Origin: Pseudarthrobacter defluvii
Lineage (GTDB): Bacteria; Actinomycetota; Actinomycetes; Actinomycetales; Micrococcaceae
Length of the DNA: 64,000 nt
Assembly: GCF_030816725.1 (NCBI RefSeq)
Contig: NZ_JAUSYG010000001.1
Span: 3,286,001 to 3,350,000, forward strand
Reading direction: 5' to 3'
Shown here: positions 39,764 to 48,936 of the stretch, piece after piece
How positions within the stretch are numbered: the first letter of the stretch is position 1
How the letters are laid out: the number at the start of each line of letters is the position of its first letter
Program-made: the position numbers and the translations under genes
The notes under the pieces: generated by a model
Told to the model about the DNA's origin: nothing
The model's database searches: none
The model's input: the letters and a program-made list of their open reading frames with translations, nothing else

Positions 39764-42140
39764 GTGACCAGCGGTGCCGCCGAAAACCAAGTCCATGCCT
39801 CCTCTGCTGGAAATGGCCAGCCGGATCCCGCCGTCGGGCGCCCGTCCGTTGATGAGCTGGTGCAGCAGATGACGCTGGAGGAGAAGCTGGCACAGCTGGT
39901 GGGCGTCTGGGTCAACGCCTCCACCGACGGGGACTCTGTGGCGCCTCTGCAGAACGAGATGGCCGGTGACGGGCGGTCCTGGGAGGATGTCATTGCCTCC
40001 GGCCTTGGCCAGATCACGCGCATGTATGGCACCGTTCCGCTGGAACCGCTTGAGGGAGCCCGCCGGCTTGCCGCTGCCCAGAAGCAGATCATGGCAGCTT
40101 CCCGCTTCAGCATTCCGGCCCAGGTTCATGAGGAATGCCTCGCCGGGCTGGCCGCCTGGAAGGCCACCGCCTTTCCCGTGCCGCTTGCCTGGGGCGCCAC
40201 GTTCAACCCCACGTTGGTGCGCCGGATGGCAGGCCTCATCGGTGACCAGATGCGTGCGCTGGGGGTCCATCAGGGCCTGGCCCCGGTCCTCGACGTGGTG
40301 CGCGACCTCCGCTGGGGCCGCGTGGAAGAAACCATTGGCGAGGACCCGTACCTGGTGGGAACGGTAGCCGGCGCCTACGTCTCGGGACTGGAGGCTTCCG
40401 GGATCGTTGCCACCCTCAAGCACTTCGTAGGCTATTCGGCCTCACGCGCCGGGCGGAACCACGCCCCGGTGTCCATGGGTCCGCGCGAGTTGGCCGATGT
40501 CATGCTGCCCCCGTTCGAGCTGGCGCTGAAGCACGGCGGCGCCCGGTCGGTCATGCACGCCTATACGGACACCGATGGCGTTCCCGCGGCCGCCAACCGT
40601 GCCCTGCTCACCTCGCTGCTGCGCGACCAGTGGGGCTTCGCAGGCACCGTGGTGGCGGACTACTTCGGTGTCGCCTTCCTCGACGTGACCCATGGCGTCG
40701 CTGCCGATTCCGGCGAGGCCGCTGCACTGGCACTGGCTGCAGGAGTGGACGTGGAACTGCCCACCGTCAACTGCTACGGCCAGCCGCTGCTGGAACGCGT
40801 CCGCTCCGGCGCAGTGTCCGAATCCCTGGTGGACACCGCCCTGCGCCGGGTGCTGCGGCAAAAGCAGGAAGCGGGGCTGCTTTCGCCAGGTTTCGACCCC
40901 GCTCCCCCGGTCCTGGCCGCCGGCACCGTCGATCTGGACCCTGCGGCCAACAGGGCGCTGGCCCGGGAAATCGCCGCGCAGTCCCTGGTGTTGCTGACGA
41001 ACAGGAAGCACGACGGCGGGCCCGGCCTGCCGCTGCCTGCTGCGGCCCGGGCGTCACTGGGCGTGGTGGGGCCGCTGGCGGAGGATCCGTTCGCCATGCT
41101 GGGCTGCTACTCCTTCGACGCGCACGTGGGTGCCTCCCACCCGGACGTTCCCATGGGCATCAGTGTTCCCACGGTGTCCGCCGCGGCTGCCCGGCGTTAC
41201 GGATCCGTGCGCAGCGCAGCCACCGGAACCTGCGAGGCCATCACCGAGGAAGAAATCGCGGATGCTTGCGCCATCGCCGCATCCGTTGAGACCTGCGTCA
41301 TTGTGGTCGGCGACAACGCCGGGCTGTTTGGCCGCGGCACATCCGGCGAGGGCAACGACGCAGCCGATCTTCAGCTGCCGGGTGACCAGCACCGCATGCT
41401 GGACCGGGTGCTGGCCGCCGCAAAGGACGCCGGGACCTGCGCCGTCGTGGTGGTCCTCAGCGGCCGGCCCTACGCACTGGGCGACTTCGCTGAGCGGGGC
41501 CGCAGCGATCGTGCAGGGATTCTTCCCGGGCGAGGAGGGCGCGGAAGCACTCTGGGATGTGTTGTCGGGGGCGGCGAATCCGTCCGGAAAGCTGCCGGTC
41601 TCCGTTCCGCGCACGTCCGGCGGCCAGCCGGGAACCTACCTGCACAGCCGCCTTGCGGGTCCCACCGGTGTCAGCGCCCTGGACCCCTCGCCGCTTTTCA
41701 GCTTTGGCCATGGCCTGTCCTACACGTCGTTCGGCTTCTCCGGCCACGCGGCGAGCCGGTCGGCCATGTCCACGTCGGACTCTGTCACCGTGGCCTGCAC
41801 CGTCACCAACACTGGTGCAGTCGAAGGCGCCGAAGTGGTGCAGCTGTACCTGGAGGACCCGGTAGGAGAGGTGGTGCGCCCCGTCCGCGAGCTGATTGGC
41901 TACGCACGGGTGGAACTCGCTGCCGGAGCCTCGGCTCAGGTGGAGTTCACGGTGCACGCGGACCGGACCTCATTTACGGGCCTGGACCTGAAGCGGGTTG
42001 TCACGCCGGGGCTGGTGAAACTGCATGTGGCCACCTCCAGCACTGCCGACGTCCACACCCACGAGGTCATGCTGCATGGTGATCGGCGGGTGGTGGGGTT
42101 CGACCGGGAGATGCTGACGCCCGTGACCGTGACCCCGTAG
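39764..42140 (+). pseudogene. Glycoside hydrolase family 3 beta-glucosidase, frameshifted
   Basis: A GH3 enzyme (beta-glucosidase or beta-xylosidase) of about 791 residues once one frame change is allowed. The N-terminal TIM barrel is intact with LKHFVGYSASRAGRNHAP and the nucleophile Asp299 in GTVVADYFGV. The second alpha/beta domain breaks at about residue 579: a run of four G (41496-41499) should be three. Read as three, the frame continues DFAERAAAIVQGFFPGEEGA to the C-terminal fibronectin-like domain (VTNTGAVEGAEVVQLYLEDP) and stops at 42140. As written, the product is cut at 42082 in the wrong frame. GTG 39764 has AGGAG upstream. A homopolymer sequencing error is as likely as a real mutation. 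Confidence 0.85.
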
Positions 42141-42158
42141 GTTGGGGCGAATCCACGC

Positions 42159-42866
42159 CTATGCGGTGGTGAACTTCTCCTCCACCAGGCGCAGCAGCGG
42201 CCGGGAGTTCAGGCACACCAGGAACACCACGGCGCCTGCGATGACCGGCAGCAGGTACGCGGTGGTTGCCAGCAGCAGGGTGGCGGTCACGAACAGGATG
42301 CCCACGTTGCCCAATGAAACCCGCTTCCGGGCACTGAAGCTGTAGAGGGACAGCCGGTACAGGTCGCGCGTCCGGAACGAGAAACGGGATAGCAGCAGCA
42401 AGGCGTGCACGGCCGTGGTGAGCACCAGCAGGGCCAGGACCAGCAGCGCCAAGCGGACGGCCGGTGCTGCCGGACTCGAAGGGTTCAGGGCGGCTGGCAG
42501 CCCGGCCAGATTGACCGCGATCACGGCCAGGACGAGCAGGCAGGGCGTCCAGACCTTCAGCGCAGGAACGAAGTTCAGCCGGTAGCTCCGGACGAAGTCC
42601 TTGTACACGCCGCTGTCGTGGCCGGCCAGCAGGCGGTTGAACGCATACATGCACGCCACCAGTGCCGGGCCGGCGGGAACCAGCGCTACCGGAACCAGCC
42701 AGATACCGGCTGCCGGCCCTGCAAGCAGGGCCGGCAGCAGCAGGATGTTGGCCAGGACCAGGAGTGCAGAGCCTGTCATCACGCCGGCGATGGTGCCGGC
42801 CGCCCTGAACAGGGGGCCGGCACCGTACTCCGCCTTCTTCTGAACCACCAACTGCCTTTCGGTCAC
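42159..42866 (-). CDS. DUF624 (YesL-like) membrane protein
   Basis: A 235-residue membrane protein of the DUF624/YesL family, with about six hydrophobic helices. The family motif is visible as the YGAGPLFRAAGTIAGVM start and AGHDSGVYKDFVRSYRLNF in the middle. YesL-type genes usually accompany ABC importers for complex oligosaccharides, as here. GTG 42866 is the longest start but has a weak ribosome site; the GTG six codons inside could be used instead. It follows the binding-protein gene by 31 bases on the same strand. Its role is unknown. Confidence 0.85.
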   Translation of the reverse strand: MTERQLVVQKKAEYGAGPLFRAAGTIAGVMTGSALLVLANILLLPALLAGPAAGIWLVPVALVPAGPALVACMYAFNRLLAGHDSGVYKDFVRSYRLNFVPALKVWTPCLLVLAVIAVNLAGLPAALNPSSPAAPAVRLALLVLALLVLTTAVHALLLLSRFSFRTRDLYRLSLYSFSARKRVSLGNVGILFVTATLLLATTAYLLPVIAGAVVFLVCLNSRPLLRLVEEKFTTA

Positions 42867-42897
42867 GGCGGAAGGCCCGCTGCCGCCGTCGTACGTT

Positions 42898-44517
42898 CTA
42901 CTTCTTGTCCGCGTACGCCTTGTACGCCTTGTTGGCCAACTCTACGTATTTGCCCATGCCCTTGCTGTCCAGCTCCTTGACGTAGGCGTCGAACTCGGAG
43001 AGGGGCCGCTGGCCGGTGATGAACTTGAGCGTGTTCTGCTTGACGTGGTCCTTGAGCGGGGTGAGCGTCAGCGTGGCCTGTTCACGGTCGGTGTCGCTGA
43101 ACGGCACCGGCGGTGACACCGGGCGCGGCTTCTTGCTCTTCATGGCCTTCTGGAACGCCAGCTCCTCCTCGTTGAAGGTGGACTGCAACAGGTCCGTGGT
43201 GCCGCCATAGGCGAAGTTGCCGCCGGAGAATCCGTAGTCCACGCGCAGGTCCTTGGTGCCGGCCGGGTTCAGGCCCTGGAAGTTGATGTCCTTGGCCAGG
43301 ACCCGCTTGCCGCCCTCCTTGTTGTACGTGGTGCCCTGAACGCCCCACTTGGCGAACTCCTGGCCCTGGTCGCTGTAGAACAGCCAGTCGATGTACTGCA
43401 TCAGTGCCACGAAGCTGTCCTTGTCCTTGACGGACGAGTTGAGCATGATGCCGTTCTCCAGCCGGGAACCGCCGATGATGTCACCGGCGGGGCCGCCGGG
43501 GACCGTGATCTTGCGGACCGCGAAGTTGCCCTTGCCCAGCGACTGCTCCATGGACGTGCGGTAGGTGATGATGTTCTGCGAGTTGGCGCTGATTACGAAC
43601 GACTTCCCGGAGGTGAACTTCTGAATGGCCGCATCGTCGGTCTGCGTGAAGCTTTCCGGGTCCATCAGGCCCTCGGAGACCAGGGAGTTGAAGTAGGTCA
43701 CCAGGTCCTTGAACTGGCTGGAGGCGGAGCCGAAGGTGAACTCCTTCTTGTTTTCGTCAAAGGTCAGCCCGTCCACCAGGCCCCAGCCGGCAACCGTGCC
43801 GAAGGCGGTGCCGGCAATGTTGAGCACACTGTTGCCGTTGAAGCGGTCGGAGAAAGGGACCACGTCCGGGTGGTTTTTCTTGAGCTTGCGCAGCACCTCG
43901 CGGAACTCGTCCCAGGTCTTGGGTTCGGCGATGCCGTCCTTCTCCAGCACATCGGTGCGGAACGCCAGGGTGTAGTCAGGCCACAGTTCCTCGTGCAGAC
44001 CGGGGAGGACGTAGTACTTGCCATCCGCCTGGGTGAGGCCGGCGATTTCGGGTTCCAGCTTCCACTTCTTGACCTTGTCCTGGTAGTGCGGCATCAGGTC
44101 CACGTAGTCACTGACGGGCAGGACGGCGCCGGAGGACACGTAGGCGCTCTCCTGGCCGGGGTAAGTTTTGGCGATGATCTCCGGCGCCTTGCCGGAGCTG
44201 ATGAGCAGGCTGCGCTTCTGCTCGTAATCGCTGAACGGCACCACGGTTGTTTCCAGGGTGACGTTGTTGTCGCTGGCCATCTTGGTGAACAGCAGCCAGT
44301 CCTTCTTGATGGGATAGGTGGGCTGGTCGCTGAAAAGGAAGGTGAAGCTCAGCGGCGTCGTCGCCTTGAAGGTGTCCCCCACCCCAAAGCTGTCCATGGC
44401 GCCGTTGCGGGCCTTGGCGGTGTCCACCTTGCTTTCGGAATCGGAGTCACATCCGGCCATCACCAGGCCGAAGGCTGCGAGCGCTGACAGGCCGAGGAAG
44501 TCTCGTCTGCGGATCAT
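42898..44517 (-). CDS. ABC transporter sugar-binding lipoprotein (LplA/LipO type)
   Basis: A 539-residue extracellular solute-binding protein, large as usual for the LplA/YtcQ group. The N-terminal twin-arginine-like IRRRDFLGLSALAAFG leads to a lipobox (MAGC) with lipidated Cys about residue 23. I start at ATG 44517, since AAAGGA lies 7 bases before it; the ATG at 44532 is part of that leader. It belongs to a complete importer with the two permeases upstream. It is expected to capture an oligosaccharide, perhaps the substrate of the GH42 and GH3 enzymes. No ATPase gene is present, as is typical when a shared MsiK-type ATPase is used. Confidence 0.93.
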   Translation of the reverse strand: MIRRRDFLGLSALAAFGLVMAGCDSDSESKVDTAKARNGAMDSFGVGDTFKATTPLSFTFLFSDQPTYPIKKDWLLFTKMASDNNVTLETTVVPFSDYEQKRSLLISSGKAPEIIAKTYPGQESAYVSSGAVLPVSDYVDLMPHYQDKVKKWKLEPEIAGLTQADGKYYVLPGLHEELWPDYTLAFRTDVLEKDGIAEPKTWDEFREVLRKLKKNHPDVVPFSDRFNGNSVLNIAGTAFGTVAGWGLVDGLTFDENKKEFTFGSASSQFKDLVTYFNSLVSEGLMDPESFTQTDDAAIQKFTSGKSFVISANSQNIITYRTSMEQSLGKGNFAVRKITVPGGPAGDIIGGSRLENGIMLNSSVKDKDSFVALMQYIDWLFYSDQGQEFAKWGVQGTTYNKEGGKRVLAKDINFQGLNPAGTKDLRVDYGFSGGNFAYGGTTDLLQSTFNEEELAFQKAMKSKKPRPVSPPVPFSDTDREQATLTLTPLKDHVKQNTLKFITGQRPLSEFDAYVKELDSKGMGKYVELANKAYKAYADKK

Positions 44518-44535
44518 GGGTGTTCCTTTCATGGG

Positions 44536-45477
44536 TTATTCCTTGACGGAGCCGAGCATGACGCCCGAAAAGAAGTACTTCTGGACGAACGGGTAGACGC
44601 ACAGGATGGGAATGACGGTGAGGACGATGGTCACGGATTGGATGTTCGCGGCGATCTGGCCCATGTTTTCGGCTGTGCCGCCGGCCGAGCCCGCGGTGGT
44701 GACGCCGGCGATCATGTTGCGCAGGTAGATGGTCACCGGGAACAGTTCCGGCTTGTCCAGGTAGAGGAACGCCTGGAACCAGGAGTTCCAGTTGGCCACC
44801 GCGTAGAAGAGCACCATGGTGGCCACAATGGCCTTGCTTAGCGGCAGGACCACCTTGAACAGCACCCCGTATTGGCTGAGGCCGTCGATGGCGGCCGCCT
44901 CCTCAAGTTCCCGCGGCATGTTCTCGAAGAATGACTTCATGATCAGCAGGTTGAACACGCTGATGGCGTTCGGCAGTACCACGGCCCAGAGGGTGTTCCG
45001 GAGGCCCAGCGAGCTGATGAGCACGTAGTTGGGGATCAGGCCGCCGTTGAAGAACATGGTGAACACGGCGATGCCGATGAAGACGCTGCGGCCCTTCAGG
45101 TCCTTCTTGGCGATGGCGTAGGCGAATGACGTAGTGAGCACCATGGAGATGGCCGTGGCCACTACGGTATAGAGGACCGTATTGCCGTAGTTACGCCAGA
45201 ACGTCGAATCCGCGAGGATCAACTTGTAGGTTTCGATATTGAAACCCATCGGGAACAGGTTGACCTGCCCCGCGTTGATGAAGCCTTCGCTCGAAAAGCT
45301 TTGGGCCAGGATGTTCAGGAACGGGTACAGGGTCAGGAACACCACAACCAGCAGGAACACCAGGTTGGCCACCCGGAACACCCGCATCCCGCGTGAGACC
45401 CTCATGTCCTTGAGCAGGACCCCCGTCTCCTTCACGCCGTTCTTCCTGCCCGGCCGGCTGAGGACCCGGTCCTTCAT
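44536..45477 (-). CDS. Carbohydrate ABC permease (LplC/YtcP type)
   Basis: A 313-residue inner-membrane permease. Six hydrophobic helices are visible, with the EAA loop (ELEEAAAIDGLSQYGVLFKV) that contacts the ATPase. The C-terminus FVQKYFFSGVMLGSVKE is typical. Start choice is open: ATG 45477 is preferred, but three 15-base units beginning GTGAAAG (45478-45525) offer in-frame GTG starts, each with its own GAAAGG-like ribosome site. The first of these overlaps the end of the preceding permease gene. It forms an importer with the binding protein and the other permease. Confidence 0.93.
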   Translation of the reverse strand: MKDRVLSRPGRKNGVKETGVLLKDMRVSRGMRVFRVANLVFLLVVVFLTLYPFLNILAQSFSSEGFINAGQVNLFPMGFNIETYKLILADSTFWRNYGNTVLYTVVATAISMVLTTSFAYAIAKKDLKGRSVFIGIAVFTMFFNGGLIPNYVLISSLGLRNTLWAVVLPNAISVFNLLIMKSFFENMPRELEEAAAIDGLSQYGVLFKVVLPLSKAIVATMVLFYAVANWNSWFQAFLYLDKPELFPVTIYLRNMIAGVTTAGSAGGTAENMGQIAANIQSVTIVLTVIPILCVYPFVQKYFFSGVMLGSVKE

Positions 45478-45518
45478 GGCTGCTTCTTTCACCGCTGTCC
45501 CTTTCACGATCGTCCCTT

Positions 45519-46499
45519 TCACCACAGGCTCGTTCCTGCGAGGCGCTTGGATATGCCGTTCGCGGAGAGGATCAGCGTGAGCCCGATGACGGATTCGAAC
45601 ATCCCGATTGCGGCCGCGTAGCTGAAGTTGCTGGATTCCAGACCCACCCGGTAGAGGTAGGTGGAGATGACGTCGGAGGTGGCGTAGTTGAGCGGGTTGT
45701 AGATAAGGAGGATCTTCTCGAACCCCACCGCCATGAAGGTGCCGATATTCAGGATCAGCAGCGTAATGATGGTGGGTCGGATGGCCGGCAGCGTGACGTG
45801 CCAGGTCTGTTGCCAGCGGTTGGCCCCGTCGATCCGGGCCGCCTCATACAGCGACTCGTCCACGCGGGTTAGTGCCGCCAGGTAGAGGATGGCGCCCCAG
45901 CCCATGGTCTGCCACACCTCGGAGCTGATGTACATGGGCCTGAACCAGGCAGCGTCCTGGGTGAAGTTCACCGTGGTGCCGAACACCGTGTTGGCGATCT
46001 GGTTCACGGTGCCCGTCATGGAGAAGTTCTGCAGGATCATGCCCGCGATGATCACCACGGACATGAAGTGCGGCAGGTACGTCACCGTCTGAATGAGCTT
46101 CTTGAACTTCTCCGAACGCAGTTCGTTCAGCAGCAAAGCAAAGATGATGGGCATCGGGAAGCAGAACAGCAATGTCAGGACGCCCAGGATGACGGTGTTC
46201 TGGAAGGCCTGCCAGAAGCTGGGATCGTTGATGAACAGGGTGACGTACTTCAGGCCCACCCATTTCTCGCCGAATATGTTGCCGCCGGGCTGGAACTGCC
46301 GGAACGCGATCACGTTGCCGGCCATTGGGAGGTACCGGAACACCCCGAAGTAGGCCAGCGGAAGCAGCACCAGCGTGTACAGCCGCCAGTCCCGTTTGAT
46401 GGCCAGCTTCCAGCCGCCTGGTTTGTTCCGGGGTTTTTGGGCTCCCGCCTCCGTGTCCCTGGGGACCGACTCCGGGGGTACTTCCAATCTCATGGCCAT
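45519..46499 (-). CDS. Carbohydrate ABC permease (LplB/YteP type)
   Basis: A 326-residue inner-membrane permease. It has a cytoplasmic N-terminus of about 35 residues, then six helices. The LplB-type sequence YLPMAGNVIAFRQFQPGGNI and an EAA loop (ESLYEAARIDGANRWQQTWH) are clear. ATG 46499 has AGGAGG 5 bases upstream. It lies 9 bases after the GH42 gene. The two permeases and the binding protein make up the importer; the order GH42-permease-permease-binding protein-DUF624 indicates one operon. Confidence 0.94.
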   Translation of the reverse strand: MAMRLEVPPESVPRDTEAGAQKPRNKPGGWKLAIKRDWRLYTLVLLPLAYFGVFRYLPMAGNVIAFRQFQPGGNIFGEKWVGLKYVTLFINDPSFWQAFQNTVILGVLTLLFCFPMPIIFALLLNELRSEKFKKLIQTVTYLPHFMSVVIIAGMILQNFSMTGTVNQIANTVFGTTVNFTQDAAWFRPMYISSEVWQTMGWGAILYLAALTRVDESLYEAARIDGANRWQQTWHVTLPAIRPTIITLLILNIGTFMAVGFEKILLIYNPLNYATSDVISTYLYRVGLESSNFSYAAAIGMFESVIGLTLILSANGISKRLAGTSLW

Positions 46500-46508
46500 G
46501 ACTGCCTC

Positions 46509-48569
46509 CTACCGGCCGGTCTCTGCGGGTGATTCTTCGATGACCAGGACGCCGTTGGCGGTCAGCTCTGCGTCGCCAGCGACGGCCAGCCCCGTGATGC
46601 TGTCCCTTCCGCCCGCTCCTACGTCCACCCTGGCGGGGGCATCGTTGTGGTTCAGGACCAGCAGGTAGCTGCGTCCGTTGCCCGTACGACGGCGGACCTG
46701 CACCCCCAGCGGGGCGTCCAGTTCCGGGTGGATCCCCGCAGCAGTCCGTTCAGCGGCAAGCAGTTCCGCCAGGTAGGTGCCGTCCACCCGGGCGGACAAG
46801 TAAGTGGCGGTCCCGCTGCCGAAGGTGTTGCGGGTTACGGCCGGGCCGCCCGCCAGCCGTCCGGACGAGTAGCTCGCCAGCACTTCTGCCGTGGTGGTGT
46901 GCAGGTGCTCGGTCCAGTAATCCGCGGAAGCTGTGCCGCCGTCGGCCGTTGTCAGCTTCACCGCTTCGTCCTCTCCGGCGATTGGGTGCATTTCCTCACT
47001 CCACGCGCCCAACACGTTGCGCAGGGCGCCGGGGTAGCCGCCCAGCCGGATGGTGTTGTCCTGGTCCACGATGCCCGACAGGTAGCTGGCCACCAGGCGG
47101 CCGCCGCCAGCTACATAGTCTTCGATGTTCTGCGCTGCCTGGTCGGTCAGGAGATAGGTGGCGGGCAGGACCACCAGGCTGTACTTGCTGAGATCGGCCT
47201 TGGTGTCCACGAAGTCCAGGGGGATGTTTGCGTCGAAGAAGGGCCTGTACAGGCGAAGGACCTCCTGCGGGTAGTTCAGGTCAGACCGCGGCGAGTTTCC
47301 CAGTTCCAGGGACCACCAGCAGTCCCAGTCGAAGACCATGGCCACCCTGGCGCTGGCACGGGTGCCGGTGATGCCGGCCAGGCCCTTCAGCTCCCGGCCC
47401 AGCTCGGAGACCTCCCTGAATACGCGGGTGTTGGGTCCAGCGTGGTTGACCATGCCGGAATGGAAGCGTTCGGTGCCGCCCTTGGCCTGGCGCCATTGGA
47501 AGAACAGGATGGAGTCCGCGCCCTGGGCGATGGCCTGGTAGGAACCCAGCCGCATCTTGCCGGGGAGCTTGGAGACGTTGACGGACCACTGGCTCACGGC
47601 GCCCGTGGCCTGTTCCATTACGAGCCACGGCCGGCCCCGGCGCAGCGAGCGCATCAGGTCGAAGTTCAGGGCCGCGGCCACATGCGCGTCTTCTTCCCGG
47701 GGATCCGGATAGATGTCCAGGGCCGCCGCATCCTCTTCCGCTGCCCATGCCCAGTAGTCATTGTTCTTGTAGAAGCGCATGAAATTGGTGACGATGGGCA
47801 GGTCCGGGGTGTGCCGGCGCAGGATGTCCCGCTCAGCCTTGAAGTGGGCAAGCATGCTGTCGGAGGTGAAGCGGTGGTAGTCCAGGCGGCGGGAGGGGTT
47901 TGACCAGGTGCGGGGCTGGGCGGGGGCGTTCACCTGGGACCAGTCGGAGTAGCGCTGGCCCCAGACGTCGGTGCTCCAGGCCTGGTTCAGGTTTTCCAGG
48001 TCGCCGTATTTCTCCTGCAGCCAGGCCCGGAAGGCCCGGTCGGCGTGCGGGCCATAGGAGACCGGGCCGTATTCGTTGTTAACGTGCCACATGCACAGGG
48101 CCGGATGCGCCGCGTAGCGCTCCCCCATCTTTTCAGCCATGGCCAGGGACTTTTCCGGGTAGGCGGGATGCGAAACGTCGAAGTGCTGGCGGGATCCGAA
48201 TCCGAAAGTACTGCCGTCGGCCAGAACCGGAAGGATGTCCGGGTGCTGGGCGATCAGCCAGGCCGGCGGGACGGCGTCCGGAGTGGCCAGGTCCACGCCG
48301 ATGCCGTTCGCGTGCAGCAGGTCCATGATCTCGTCCAGCCAGCCAAAGTCATAGTCCCCGTCAGCTGTCTCAAGCCTGCTCCAGGAGAAGACGGCCAGCG
48401 TGACCAGGTTGACCCCGGCTTCCTGCATGAGACGCACGTCCTCGTCCCACACCTCGCGGGGCCACTGCTCGGGGTTGTAGTCACCGCCGTATGCGATTCC
48501 GCCGAGCCGATCATGCAAGCGCCTTAATCGGTGCTCGGAAGTGCTGGAGCTGTGCTCGCTGGTCATCAT
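46509..48569 (-). CDS. Beta-galactosidase, glycoside hydrolase family 42
   Basis: A 686-residue GH42 enzyme that cleaves beta-galactosides with retention. The N-terminal TIM barrel shows GGDYNPEQWP at residues 28-37. The acid/base is Glu166 in MWHVNNEYG and the nucleophile Glu319 in VMEQATG. The trimerisation domain and a small beta domain follow. ATG 48569 and ATG 48566 are adjacent, and AAAGGA gives the second one better spacing. There is no signal peptide, so it acts in the cytosol on sugars brought in by the importer genes downstream. It is the first gene of the operon. A GAAAC-N9-GTTTC site lies 60 bases upstream. Confidence 0.96.
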   Translation of the reverse strand: MMTSEHSSSTSEHRLRRLHDRLGGIAYGGDYNPEQWPREVWDEDVRLMQEAGVNLVTLAVFSWSRLETADGDYDFGWLDEIMDLLHANGIGVDLATPDAVPPAWLIAQHPDILPVLADGSTFGFGSRQHFDVSHPAYPEKSLAMAEKMGERYAAHPALCMWHVNNEYGPVSYGPHADRAFRAWLQEKYGDLENLNQAWSTDVWGQRYSDWSQVNAPAQPRTWSNPSRRLDYHRFTSDSMLAHFKAERDILRRHTPDLPIVTNFMRFYKNNDYWAWAAEEDAAALDIYPDPREEDAHVAAALNFDLMRSLRRGRPWLVMEQATGAVSQWSVNVSKLPGKMRLGSYQAIAQGADSILFFQWRQAKGGTERFHSGMVNHAGPNTRVFREVSELGRELKGLAGITGTRASARVAMVFDWDCWWSLELGNSPRSDLNYPQEVLRLYRPFFDANIPLDFVDTKADLSKYSLVVLPATYLLTDQAAQNIEDYVAGGGRLVASYLSGIVDQDNTIRLGGYPGALRNVLGAWSEEMHPIAGEDEAVKLTTADGGTASADYWTEHLHTTTAEVLASYSSGRLAGGPAVTRNTFGSGTATYLSARVDGTYLAELLAAERTAAGIHPELDAPLGVQVRRRTGNGRSYLLVLNHNDAPARVDVGAGGRDSITGLAVAGDAELTANGVLVIEESPAETGR

Positions 48570-48628
48570 TGTCCTTTGCTAGGCATATGGCCGCGGGCTC
48601 CCCGTTAATGCGACCTGCATCACACAGA

Positions 48629-48647
48629 GAAACTATCGTAAAGTTTC
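48629..48647. promoter_or_regulatory. Predicted LacI-type operator before GH42
   Basis: GAAAC-TATCGTAAA-GTTTC, the same GAAAC-N9-GTTTC form as at 39703-39721 before the GH3 gene. Confidence 0.6.
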
Positions 48648-48831
48648 AGCAATAACAACAGGGGTAAGGGAAGTGGGAGGAGACTATTTTTCGTGCTGTT
48701 CTGGCCATGAGGGGAGCCACCAGGCGTCCCCGCGCTTCATTCGGGTAGACGGGCTGCCGTGGTGGACGCTGCTGGGCTGCGACTTTTCGGCGGGCCAAGG
48801 AAAGTATCGGACCGGGAGCGCGTCAGGGAAA

Positions 48832-48917
48832 GAACCACCAAGGGTGAGCCGGCGTCCGCAGGAAACCCGCCAAAGGTGAGCGGGCGTCCGCAGGGAACCC
48901 GCTAAGGGTGAGGCGGT
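48832..48917. repeat. 32-base tandem repeat array C
   Basis: Three units begin with GAG at 48846, 48878 and 48910, exactly 32 bases apart. The first two read GAGCCGGCGTCCGCAGGAAA and GAGCGGGCGTCCGCAGGGAA, followed by CCCGCCAAAGGT or CCCGCTAAGGGT; the third is degenerate (GAGGCGGTGT). The flank AAGAACCACCAAGGGT matches array B. Confidence 0.75.
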
Positions 48918-48936
48918 GTTTGGTAGTTGGCTGGAC

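Larger units (their letters stand above)
48570..48936. other. Gene-free region upstream of GH42
   Basis: These 367 bases hold the GH42 promoter, the GAAAC-N9-GTTTC site at 48629-48647 and repeat array C at 48832-48917. One short open frame (48673-48879) runs into the repeats and lacks support as a gene. Nothing else is seen. Confidence 0.7.

Noticed and set aside
48673..48879. 68-codon open frame before array C
   Set aside because: It extends into the tandem repeats, has a poor start and no recognisable product.
48832..48917. CRISPR array
   Set aside because: The period is fixed at 32 bases but repeats are short and degenerate, spacers are themselves similar, only two or three units occur, and no cas genes are present.
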